Shown: positions 43,726-54,569 of the stretch, piece by piece
Position numbering within the stretch: the first letter of the stretch is position 1
How the letters are laid out: the number at the start of each line of letters is the position of its first letter
Assembly (NCBI GenBank): GCA_021234155.1
Contig: JAJEKV010000006.1
Location: forward strand, 250,001-314,000
DNA: 64,000 nucleotides
Source of the DNA: Isoetes taiwanensis
Taxonomy: Eukaryota; Streptophyta; Lycopodiopsida; Isoetales; Isoetaceae
Reading direction: 5' to 3'
Notes under the pieces: model-generated
Seen by the model: only the letters and a program-made list of their open reading frames with translations
The model's database searches: none
Told to the model about the DNA's origin: nothing
Translations under genes and position numbers: made by a program

Positions 43726-44502
43726 AGCAGTCAGGCATCTCTCTATGAGAATATATATATTCAGATATAAGATCTATAGGAAAGATTCCTTAGGAATATT
43801 CTATAAAGATTACTGTGTACATTAGTAAAAAATTAAGTTGTGGGAAAAAATGAAAAAAAAATGGAAATAGCGACAATTGTGGATGGTGAATTCGTCAAAA
43901 ATCTTGAGAACAAAATGCAATATTGTTGAGTCCATCACTGCTTCCATTCTTTTCTTCCTGCACCGTAGCTTCCAAGGTGGATTGCAAAAATTACCTTTTC
44001 CTTTCAGCTAAGGAGCTGGAAAAAGCATGGAAAAGATGAAAATCTTCTTCTAACAGCGTCAAAAGATAAATGTTGCATAGATGGGTAAGATCTAAGATAT
44101 AGTTCTGCTTTGTTTCTGCTATATTTGAAGCCATATTTCTACTTTGACGTGGATGAGGAACCGATCAATCTAAGCTCTGGATAAAGGCAATATCTTTACA
44201 AGTGGCAAGTCTTATAAGGCTGGACGTAAATGCAAAGGTTGCAAGGAGAGAAGAGATAGAGCAAATAAATGCTTTAGCTTCTTGGTCTTGCACAGTCAAT
44301 ATTGATGCCTCAGTACCTGCAAATTTATAAAACTATGTGCATTTCTTTATGGAACATGAGAGGACATAAAAGGCCCATGTCAAAACATTTTAAGCATAAA
44401 CAGGGTATGGCTATGGCGTCCTTGAATCTGTTTTGACTTTAAGGTCAAATACAAGATTGCTATATATCCAAGATGCAGAACTACTCGCTATATATCCGAG
44501 AG

Positions 44503-44957
44503 ACATGACCTTAGCCAACTAGGCAAAACCGTTTAGACGTTTATGAGTAGTTGCTTCTACCCATTTATGCCGGTGCTCGAGAACGCCCCATAGACACATT
44601 TAAGGATCGAATACTCGAGAGTTCTACCATAGGCCCATTACAATCTCCCCCACTAGAACTATCCTCGAGCATCACAAGACTTAACCAGTCCCCCACTAGA
44701 ACTATGCTCGTCCTCGAGCATCACAAAACTTAACCAGTATACCACTGACTGGATGATTACCGAGGTTATCAAGGCACCCATGGAGACTCGAACTCGAGAC
44801 CTGCTCTGATACCAATTGTAATGTTCCTAACCGACATGCCAACCGTCTAGGCGTCTATGAGCAATTACTTCGATCTATTTATGATGGCGTCTCGGGAACG
44901 CCCCACAGGCACATTCAAGGATCGAATACTCGAGCGGTCTACTATGGGCTCATTACA
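44503..44957 (-). mobile_element. TRIM: miniature LTR retrotransposon
   Basis: Two LTRs of about 140 bp (about 44503-44642 and 44817-44957), ending TGTAATG…CATTACA, flank an internal part of only 174 bp. GCTCTGATACCA at 44803-44814, two bases from the right LTR, is the initiator-Met PBS on the minus strand. CTCCCCCAC after the left LTR is the polypurine tract on the minus strand. No coding capacity: mobilised in trans if at all. The left LTR's outer end has diverged (CATGACCTTAG against TGTAATGTTCC). GATGCAGAA(C/T)TACTC occurs on both sides (about 44470 and 44958). There is no 5S-like sequence, so it is not a Cassandra TRIM. Confidence 0.85.
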
Positions 44958-45661
44958 GATGCAGAATTACTCCCAATTTCTTGAATGAATGCAAGATCGC
45001 CAGTCTTCTAGGCATTGTAACCCAAAGAAGGTGCACATTTGTAGTGCGTAAATACCAGTGAATACTTATAGGGATTTTTTATTAGCATATTGCTTGCTAC
45101 TTACATATATCTATCCAAAAAAATATGCAACTTTAGACTTACTTGCATGAAAAATACATTAAGTATAAATTATATATAAAAATTAAGTAAGACGTTGAAT
45201 TTGGATCGAGAACACATATAAAAGTACTAATTTTTCTGTAAAAAATATGGGATATACATGCACAAAATTGAGTAGGAGCATGAAAAGGGATTTTCTGCTA
45301 GAACAATGATAAATAAGGTCTTCGCAAATGACATGTCCATTATAGGTATAGGTGAATCCCCCATGTTATACATATAGGTGAATCCCCCGAGTTGTAATTA
45401 ATCCAACAATGGGCAAGTTTTACAACCACTTAATCTGGATGCTTTGGTTTTGTAACTATTTTGCATGGAAAACTTGCCCTCGTATGATGGAAAGCTAGGG
45501 GGAGGATTCAAGAAGCTTTCTATAAAGGTTATCTCTCACGTCTTCCTATCCCATTGTTTTTTTATTGTTTTTTTATTGGGACATGTAGCAAATGTGCACG
45601 CCACCAAAAATTCACCATCGCGTGAGATAATTTTAATGCAAGAGGCAATTTTTATTTACAA
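44958..45661. other. No gene supported
   Basis: AT-rich. A small duplication ATAGGTGAATCCCCC occurs at 45347 and 45375. Confidence 0.4.
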
Positions 45662-45866
45662 AACGAAAAAAAAGGGGGCGTGAAATTTCGCCCCCAAACA
45701 GCAGGTTCTTACATTCCGAAATTTTCTGTCGATCTTCAGTTGATGTTCTTGCCCTCGAGCCTGTGGTCACGCTCCCAGATTAAGCGGCGCCGCCAGCGAA
45801 TGCCATGCCGGAAAAACACCGGAAAGAAGAAATGGGGGCAAATTTCACGCCCCCTTTTTTTTCGTT
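45662..45866. mobile_element. Small foldback (MITE-like) element with 34-35 bp arms
   Basis: AACGAAAAAAAAGGGGGCG… at 45662-45696 is inverted at 45833-45866 with a single-base difference. The 136-bp centre is GC-rich. Just outside, AGCGGCGCCGCCAG (45783) and CTGGCGGCGCCGCT (45925) form another inverted pair that spans the right arm. Target duplication not identified. Confidence 0.65.
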
Positions 45867-45989
45867 GAAAAATTTTCGCCGCTCAAAAATTTCGGTTATA
45901 ATTTTCTGGCGGCCGCTAGCTGACCTGGCGGCGCCGCTCGTGGCAAAATTTTCTCTCGGCGGAAATTTCTTCTTCCATAGCATAAACTT

Positions 45990-48900
45990 TTTGTAGAAGA
46001 CGATTCTACTCGTTTTTGCAAAAAAACTGCTCTTCCTTTCATTTCACATCTTTTTCTTTCTCAGAAAGAATTTCCAAAATGTGAAAATATCGATTGACTC
46101 AAAAGTTTAAACTGGTTGAAGCATCAGTTTTTCAATGTTTGTTTAATGCACCATAGTAAAAGTTCTAGGAATTGTTTCTTAAACAAACCCTTGGCCATTA
46201 TCGCTTTAATTTAAAAATGGTGCACTTTCCATGTTTTCAAAAAATATGTGGAGAATGGAATATAACTATTCGTTTATAATTCAACAAGAACACTGGCCAT
46301 AGTGCCTTATATTATAGAATATCCCAATAGAAACACAAAGGAAGAACACTTAGAACCTTGTTGTGAAAGTCTTGGTAGTGTGTTTGGTGTGCAAGTTCTA
46401 TAACGAGACCACATCCTTAGGACTGAAAATAGTTTTGGTGATACCTTCGCAGTTGTATTCTTTTAGAATTTTTTTAAAATCACAAAAAAGAAATCATGTC
46501 TGGCAAAGTTACCCAGTTAAACTATACATTAAGTAGACTACTACGCACTTTCAAGGCAAATTTTTGCCTTTTTATAGCTGATCAAGTCCAAAGGCTGTTA
46601 ATCCAGTTTTTGGTTTGCAGGAATTAGCAAATCTAATCCCGACCAGCATGCAAGTTGCTCGAAGCAATTTGGAGCTGGATCGACCGAGATATCCAAGCTA
46701 AAAAATCTCAGCAAAAAATCGACAAAGGGGCAAGTGCAATAAGCATGACTACACAATTACCAGATGATTTTGATGATTTCACAAAAAGGATGCCCTACAC
46801 AATTACTGCGTGATTTTGGTGATACAATCAAAAGGGATACTCTGCGAAGGGATCACCAAAACTAGGGTAACATTATCTTCAACCCATACCATGCAAGCAA
46901 TGTGTCTTTTCTGAAAGAAACAATTTACAACGTTTTGTGCATCCCTTCGAGAGTCGAAAGAAGCTTCCTAGTTTTGTCGTGTAGCCAATTCATTCATAGG
47001 ATAGACATACTGGGATGGCATTGAGAAACTTACAACTATAGTTGGTTCTGACATTCTGCATTCGTTTAATATTGTTGATTCTTTTACTAGTTAGAAGAAA
47101 CCCACACCATTGGATAGAGAAGAAATCAGAGAAGCTGTGTCCCAATAACAAAATATCATGTGTCGGGACTTGTCCTATTCTATATCACACTATGTCTCTT
47201 TCATATCACACTATGGTTGCCTTAAATCTGCCGACCTGTCCGGCAGAAAAAATCCTGTCCAGAGAAAGGAGGGGGGAAGGAGGCCGCTGAAGTCTTGTCC
47301 GGGGAACCATCTGGGATTAAGCTTGAACTGAGAAGCTGTGATTGGCTTCTCTAATTTTCTGTGATTGGCTTCTCTAATTTTCTATTCCTGTCATTCTGGC
47401 GAGCTCTAATGTAATAAGGGCAGTTTTATGGTGTAATTCCACCCTCCACAGATTCTAAAGAACAAAGCTAACCAACTAAACATTGACAGCCATGAAAAAA
47501 AGAACCAGAACGTACCTTCGTCTTACGCGGCAGTCTTCCTAACCATACAATCTTTCAGTAGACTACTCCCAAGAGTTTCTTAGGCAAGCCGAACAGAAGT
47601 TGTTAGAATATAAAAAGAAAACTACTTTAAGCTTTGTCTAATTGATCTATTTAGTTTTTTTATTGTTTGATTGGATGAGGACATCACAGAAGTTACCCCA
47701 TCACCGAAGAGTCTGGCTATGGCGACGACCAGAGATTGTTCCATCATCACATCAACGGGTTTACACGTTTTTCTGTCTAAATCATAAAAATGACCACCGT
47801 ACATGGGCATTTATGACCAAATCATCAGTTCCCCATCAAACATATTAACAAAATTCCTAGTGCAATAACCAATTTAAGTCTCTGCCTGCTTTGCCAAGTT
47901 TTCTTCACCTCAAGGCCTCGAGAAAAAGTTTTTCTTGAATATTCTTCTTCTTAAGACATCAATCGGGTCTCAAAAGTGAAAGATGCAGCACTGGCTTTTT
48001 AGACATTTCGTGCATTACTACAGCACGGCCATTAAATATAGGCCAGATTCACAGATTTACTGAAATCCTGAATTTAGCTGTTTTTCGCAGTGGCTTATGA
48101 GACAGAGAGAATAAAGAAATCCAGATACGATATATCATATTACTCAAATCAGCTGCACTTTATTTGTTTTTTTAGACAAGAGCATCCTACTGCTAAAATT
48201 ACATGCAAAAAGATGATACATAACACTCTCTTGAACATCACGCTGCATTCATCAACCTTACTGGACTTGCCTATCGCTTGTCGGCATCAGATCGATTTCT
48301 TTGTCCTCGCAAATGGTAGCATCAAGTTTGAATTTGGAAACAAGGGAACCTAGGCCACAAACCAAGCTGCAGTTATGGAAAGCAAGTGCCTGGAGGAGAT
48401 GACAAAGCAAAACTGGATAAATGGAACAGGATAGAATAGGAATAGAATGAGGACAATGGAATACAGTAAAAAATACAAGCTTAACAGAAGAAAGAGGAGA
48501 TCCTGGAATATACAGAGAAGAAAAGAAGAGAAGCAAAGCGCTGCAGCCTAGGTCCCCCTGTTACCAAATTCAAACGTGAAACCAGAGAAAGAAAAAACGC
48601 CGGATTTGATGCTGGAGGAAAGAAGCCGATCCATACACTTGCCAGCAAACTAGAGAAATTTATACTGTGTAAGGATGTGGTTGGGTCTACTGTTCGAAAC
48701 AAGTTCAAAAACGACGACACAAAACGAACCCACCAACAGCAAGGATGAAAATGACCACAGGCAAGTGGTGTGGTTTGCGCCTCTGCAACCTCTGCACACC
48801 CTCTTGCTTGCCGCCCTCCTCTGCCTTTAGCTTTGCGTGCATGGCCCTTTTTGTTCGTGCAGCATTACTCCATCGCCATAACTTGCCTCGAATTTGAAGC

Positions 48901-49640
48901 TCACTTACTTACCTGCAAGATTTTTTCTTTTGCAACAAATCTTCTGCCAAAATCCAAACCCTAAAACACAAAACTGAGGCCTTGACTCTTCCGATGCAAG
49001 CAGTCCCTTTCTATCAATCAATGCTCTGCGATTCTACTCAAAACATGCTAGAAATCTGGGCTTGGAAGTATGACAGCGGCAAAAATGCCAGCTCTGATGC
49101 ACGCGGAGCCACAGGTAATCATGTACACCGGACCGGGCCGGAAGGCCGGACGTATATGCAGTCCGATACAGAGAAAAAGGAAAGAACAACGAACTAAAGA
49201 GAAAAGGAAAAGAAAAAACAACCTGTGTCTGTGTCGTCGCCTCCCTCCGTCCTCCGTCAGCTTATCGCCATAGCCGACACCTTGTACCTTTCTTCTTCCA
49301 TACCTGTACTCTAAACCTCGGCAACATCTGGAGCGTCCTCGACACGTGCCTGTGCCCGCGTGATGCTTACGCGGTGGTTTGTACGCCGTCCATTGCATAC
49401 CCTGACAAAAGAATATGCGTTTAGTATATTTTTATTTGCCACGTCATTTTTCCACGTCAGACGAAAAAGTTGTGGGGTTTTATTTTGTTTGTCGTGAACA
49501 ATGCATTCTGGATTCTGGTAAGAGCATAATGTGGTACAACATGTCACACAATGTTGTACCGCATGTTGGTCCCCACTTTGTGTATTGCATATCATATGCA
49601 ATAAAATGGACTTCTCTCGAAAACCCATTCTAGAAGCCCG
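45990..49640. other. No gene supported; some GC-richer patches
   Basis: Frames are under 120 codons. TGTGATTGGCTTCTCTAATTT is tandemly duplicated at 47336-47382. 48480-49360 is more GC-rich with short frames on both strands and could hold a broken host gene, but I recognise nothing. At 49532-49560 GTACAACAT…ATGTTGTAC forms a small hairpin. Confidence 0.4.
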
Positions 49641-49648
49641 TAAAGGAC

Positions 49649-49830
49649 AGGCTGTATTCAGCCTTGTCCGCCAATGAGACCTCGACATGTGGCAAAGATT
49701 CTTTTTGAGGAACTCCCCTGATGTCGTTGTTGGTCTACATTCTTTGTTTTATTCCGTCGCTGCTCTCGATTTTGCCACAAATCAATCTAGACCATCCAAC
49801 GGGCAACGATCAATGGGCTGAATACAGCCT
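49649..49830. mobile_element. MITE-like element with perfect 15-bp inverted ends
   Basis: AGGCTGTATTCAGCC at 49649-49663 and GGCTGAATACAGCCT at 49816-49830 are exact inverted copies, with GGAC nearby outside each. No target duplication could be assigned. Confidence 0.55.
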
Positions 49831-49850
49831 GCTAGTCCTTCACGTTAAGA

Positions 49851-49950
49851 GAATAGCCCGGAGGGTTGTTTTCTGGGCCTATCAAACAGCCCTCCGCCTA
49901 ACAACATCGGGTCGTTTTCCAGGCCCAGAAAACAGCCCTCCGGGCCATTC
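49851..49950. mobile_element. 100-bp MITE with 30-bp inverted arms
   Basis: GAATAGCCCGGAGGGTTGTT… (49851-49880) is inverted at 49921-49950 with one or two differences. It can fold into a near-complete hairpin with a 40-bp loop. Confidence 0.75.
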
Positions 49951-52900
49951 CCCTATACAAGAATGCCTTGTTATTTTTGTCCCTACTTACAAACATTGTC
50001 GGACTACAACTATGAAGGAATTGGCATTTAGCATATAAATCATCTACTGAATCCTCAAAAGTGGTCATATGAGCCCGCTAATGGACAAATTGCCTTGGGG
50101 TAAGTACACACCCACCATTATCAATCTTGTTAATTTGGGATTTTTTGGCCTGGTGGAAAATGCTTTTGTTTTTTTTTTTTTTTTTCTTGTGATTTCCTAA
50201 GATTCTTGATGGTTTGGTTGCCGGAAAATATTTCCGTGTTTTAAAAAATCGAGACCATTTTCTTCGTATGATTTCGAACAATGTTTCTTATTTGTATGGA
50301 GTTTTTCCAATTTTTCATTTTTTGGCGGATTGCAAGTGTCGAGTAGATGATGCATGCCAGCTTATGCATTTCTAGCAGATTTGGCAGACGTTAGATGGGC
50401 GTGGAAAAGCAAACCCTGAAACTGGAATCTTACAAATTGTTTTGCCCGGGTTGCTATTGCCGGATTTGGTGTAGCCAGAACTGGCGTGGATATTTGGCCG
50501 AAATAATTTCCTCGAATACTATATGCACAGTTGTTTTTTGGAGTTCCCATAACAGGTTAGTCTGTGCTTTGTTAGAAAACAAAAGGCAGAAGAGTGCAGG
50601 AGGTTTTTCCAAAAGGCAGAGGAGTGTAGGAGGTATAGATTTGGTCTAATCTTTTCGGTTAATCCTAGGCTCTGTTATTAACAACGTTTTGCAGCTCTGT
50701 TGAGTGATTTCCTTTTTGATGTGATCAAAACCCCTCTCTAAGAAGTGATTTGCCGTAGCGGTTTTGCAAGGAATGATTCGATTGCAAGATGTAGATTGGA
50801 TCATGTATTTATTAATTCCCTACAGTTTTGCATCATTGTTTGTGTGATTTGACACTTTTTCTGTTCTTTGCTCAAGCAGGCAGACTTGACACTACTTGAA
50901 GATGCACCACATCCTACTGGGACTTCAAAGATTGCATGCCAAAGACCTCATCTAGATTACATTCTAAAGATCATCTAAGGTATAAGAGCTGCTTTAAAAT
51001 TCTGTTTGATGGTTCAAGGACCTCATCCAGATTGACCATGCAAGATATGCCAATTTCCTTTAAAATTCATTTGATGGGTTGATATTGAATGGACTATCTA
51101 TGTTTCTACCGTTACTCCATTGTTATGTTATTGCACATAAGGGATTTGAAGGGCATGGTGAAGCAGATCTGAAAAGCTCTTATGCCTTATTCTTAAATGG
51201 TAAGAGAGGGAAAAACTTTGATTTATTTGGAGATGTATGAGGTAGCAGAAGCAGAAAAGATATGTGGATATGGAAGCACAAAAATTAGAGTTTATTTCAT
51301 TGAGAAGTATGCTCACATTCACTTCATATGTCCATTTTTTGTTGATATTCATCTTGTTTTTCAGATGTCCCAAATGCTTAACATGTCGTAGCGAGTTGCC
51401 ACTGTCTAAGATGTTAACCCATCTTTGCGATTCCATTGTTTTGTATACATGGATAAATCTTCCTAGCCTTATCCTTCTAGCTTTTGCAAAACACATAGAT
51501 CTACATCTTGCAGAGAATTGTTCTATGCATACAAATATCATGTCATATATAAAGTAACTGACTAGAAGACAAGAAATATTGACTATTTGCCTACATGTTT
51601 TCAGTTGAGGCACAAATTGCAGAATAGAGAAGGCAAGAAAAGATGGCAACATGCCCCGAGCAATACTCATCATTCTTAAATATATCTGAGCAAATATAGC
51701 TTTTTTTGAGCAAGCAAGACTGCCTAATGGTTATTTTTTTACTATTTAATCTGTTAGTAAAAATTGTCTCTATTGGAAGCACTTTGTTGTACAATTTTTT
51801 GGACGATGAAAGGCACTTGGGAGGACAGAATGTAAGCTATAGTTCTTTGCGATCATAACATCTGAAAAGCTTTAGTACAGGGGTATATTAAGCAGTAATT
51901 CCATGTGCTTTGCATGCAGTGAGTGATAAATGCCAGGTCTTAGGTTTTCTTATTGCGTGTGTTTCAATCTTGCAGGTGTCTCTGCTGCATGTGGCTGATA
52001 TCACAACAATCTTCATTTTCTTCCAGATGGTTGCGTTCTGATATGCTTTTATGCATACGAAGGTGAAAAACCCTAATCATTTACTTCTTTATTTTAATTG
52101 CTCGTATAGTTATTCCTAATTGACAAGTTGCTCTATAAACACTCAGGGTAGAACAGAGACTCGGTTCAGACCTTTAGGGCAAGGATGTCCCCATTGATTT
52201 TGAACTATGTATCATCAAATATTTTTTCTTTCTTCAATCACAGGCTATTACCAACAAATCCATGCCATACTAAATGTTTTATCTGTTTGATTAAGTATTT
52301 CAATCAATGCCAGACATTTGGTCGATGAATCGTGCCCTCCGAGACAGTAAAAATCCTGGAAAATATTATTTTGCTTTTTGACATCAGAGATGTGTTGCGC
52401 AGGTCAGAATTCGAGGTTCTATTTTCAAGCGTGGCAACAAAGGATTTTGCTAGAGTAGACTATTGCACCCTATCCTATCTCTTGCTTTGTGGGTTTTGGC
52501 TTGATAAGACCCCTCTTTGTTCTTCATGCTCTTCATACTCCATCTATCAAGGCTTCATTTTCGAGAAGAAGGTAAACCATCAAGTATTAGATTTACATAT
52601 TATCCTTGATATTCGTAATGTTGTTCGTAAGAGCATGTGACTGCTAAGTTTTAGAACTCAACAAAAAGTTCTAGATGCAAAAGTTGGAATAATACAATTT
52701 CTTTCTGCTTTGCAGGTGAAAATTTCATGAATCCATCACCAAAGGGACGATTTTGCCAGATACCAAAGCTGGTTGCGCTTCTCCTTGCCTTTGCAATTGA
52801 ATGCCTAGTGGGTTAGGCTGCACTGCTTTGGCAAGAATCAGGAGAATATCCAATTCTCTCTATTTGATGTTGAGCCTAGCTATTGTCTTACCTTTTCTTG

Positions 52901-53790
52901 AGAATTGGGATCTTTGCAATTATGATCTCTACCCAGGGGCTTCAGAACCTTTAAATCCCTTCACGCGTAAGCACATTCTTCTCAAACCCTTACAAATGTG
53001 TTTGACATCTTAATTTGTGTCTAGCAGGTCATATTTACCATGGGATGTAAAGAACCATGGAATTAGGCTCGGCCATGCAATGACATCAATAATAACCAAA
53101 AGTAAGGCATGCTCTTTCTTTATGAAAATTCATATTGTTAATGCAAATAACATTGGAAAAACTTATTAACTAGATTCAATGAGATATTACTATCCTTTTA
53201 GATTTTAAATTTGTTTTCAAGTTATAGCCATAAATTGTTATGTACGAGACCAAAACTTCACAACACTCAACCTATAGAAGTTTGTTTCCTCTCCTCATAT
53301 AAACTATGATGGATGGCTGTTATCTGTCATTGGAGTGGTACCATATGCTGATCTCGAATTTCGTTGTATATGAGACTCTAAAAGATTGGGTTGTAAAAGG
53401 TATGCCTCTAATGCTAAGGATGATCCTGAATTCAATGTAGTCCCAAAGCTAGGATGTGATGCCGTGACTGGAACAGTTGGTCACAATAAGCTTCAAGGGC
53501 AATCTTATGGCTCTATTGACAACAAGAAACTTTTGAAAATGTAGAGCTTAACCTGTTCTTCAGATACCATATGCTGATCTCGAATTTTGTTGTATATGAG
53601 ACTCTAAAATATTGGGTTGTAAAAGGTTCTGCCTCTGCACAAATGATTATTTCTAATGTTGTTTTTGTGCAGTACACATGATATGGGAGAATGTTTTGAT
53701 AGCTGATTAATGTGCAACTGTACATTGAGGATTTCCATATCTTGAATCATAGCTACATCAACTGAAATCTTTTTAGGCTTTTTCTTCATA
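49951..53790. other. AT-rich stretch, no gene supported
   Basis: The longest open frame (51128-51673, minus, 181 codons) has no recognisable feature and its Cys/Phe/Ile-rich content looks accidental. Several TTGCAG or CTTGCAG acceptor-like sites (for example 51976, 52717) lie on the plus strand, so a spliced non-coding transcript is possible but unsupported. A 62-bp direct repeat with two mismatches occurs at 53339-53400 and 53565-53626. Confidence 0.35.
53339..53626. repeat. 62-bp direct repeat, 226 bp apart
   Basis: TACCATATGCTGATCTCGAA… to …TTGTAAAAGG at both positions, two mismatches. The ends are not TG/CA, so it is not an obvious LTR pair. Confidence 0.75.
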
Positions 53791-53827
53791 ATGCACCTTC
53801 ATAGCCTGCAATATAATAAACATAGGC

Positions 53828-54480
53828 TTGGGGCACATGGCAGCTCTATATACCCGGCAGCTTGCAAGATGTCAACCAGGGTGGCCCACCACTGCATCCC
53901 CAAGCTACCCCATGCCACCACCACCCGAGCGCAGGCCACAGCCCATGCCCCGCACACTGCAAACAGTGCCTGCTGCGACAGCCAACATAGGATCGGTCAC
54001 CTCAGAGTTCCAGGAGCAGAGACGCGGGAGTCACAATGTGCTGGTGCACAACCTGACAGAAGAGGTAGGAGAGCTCCTCCTCAACCGGCTCCAGACACAA
54101 ATCCTAGCCTGAATGACATTCCATATGCCCGTACACATTATTAGGGTGAGTCGCCATGGAGCCCAGTGCCCTGACCGCCCCGGGGGTCACCTTCATAGTC
54201 AGGAACGCGCAAGTGCGAGCAACCATCTTGCATCAGGGCAGGCAATGGAAGGGGATCGTCTTGTACATGGACCGGGATCTGACTCCAGCACAACAGAAGA
54301 ACCACAGATACGAGTTGGAGAAAGTCAAGAGTGTCCGCAAAGTGGGAGGAGCAGCAGGGCTGGTCCGGGGAAGGATGCAGATCTTTCGGCCACCAAATGA
54401 TGATGCAGGCACTCGAACCCTTAAGGCCCTTCTGCTGGGATCCCAGTCGCACATCCTGCTCCAATGGCCCCACCTGCCAC
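53828..54480 (+). pseudogene. LINE ORF1, RRM-like, frameshifted
   Basis: N-terminal Pro-rich part, then HNVLVHNLTEE (RRM beta-1 pattern, about 54030), LNDIPYARTHY, a shift, then GVTFIVRNAQVRATIL, GRQWKGIVLYMDRDLTPAQQ (about 54240-54295) and ELEKVKSVRKVGGAAGLVRG. This RRM followed by a C-terminal domain with the DLTPAQ motif is typical of ORF1 proteins of several non-LTR clades and would bind element RNA. Confidence 0.65.
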
Positions 54481-54569
54481 TGCCGACAAGCCACATGCTG
54501 CCTCCACCTCTACCACCACTCTTGTGCCGCCACCATCAAACCTACAGCTGCAGTTACTACCCGCAAATA

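Noticed and set aside
44503-44957. Cassandra-type TRIM with 5S promoter
   Set aside because: No 5S A/C-box sequence is visible in either LTR.
48480-49360. Host gene in the GC-richer patch
   Set aside because: Short frames on both strands without recognisable motifs or consistent splice sites.
51128-51673. 181-codon minus-strand open frame
   Set aside because: No motif, Cys/Phe/Ile-rich composition, no splice or promoter context; likely accidental in AT-rich DNA.
54141-54494. Antisense frame over the LINE ORF1
   Set aside because: The plus-strand frame has the ORF1 motifs; the antisense one has none.
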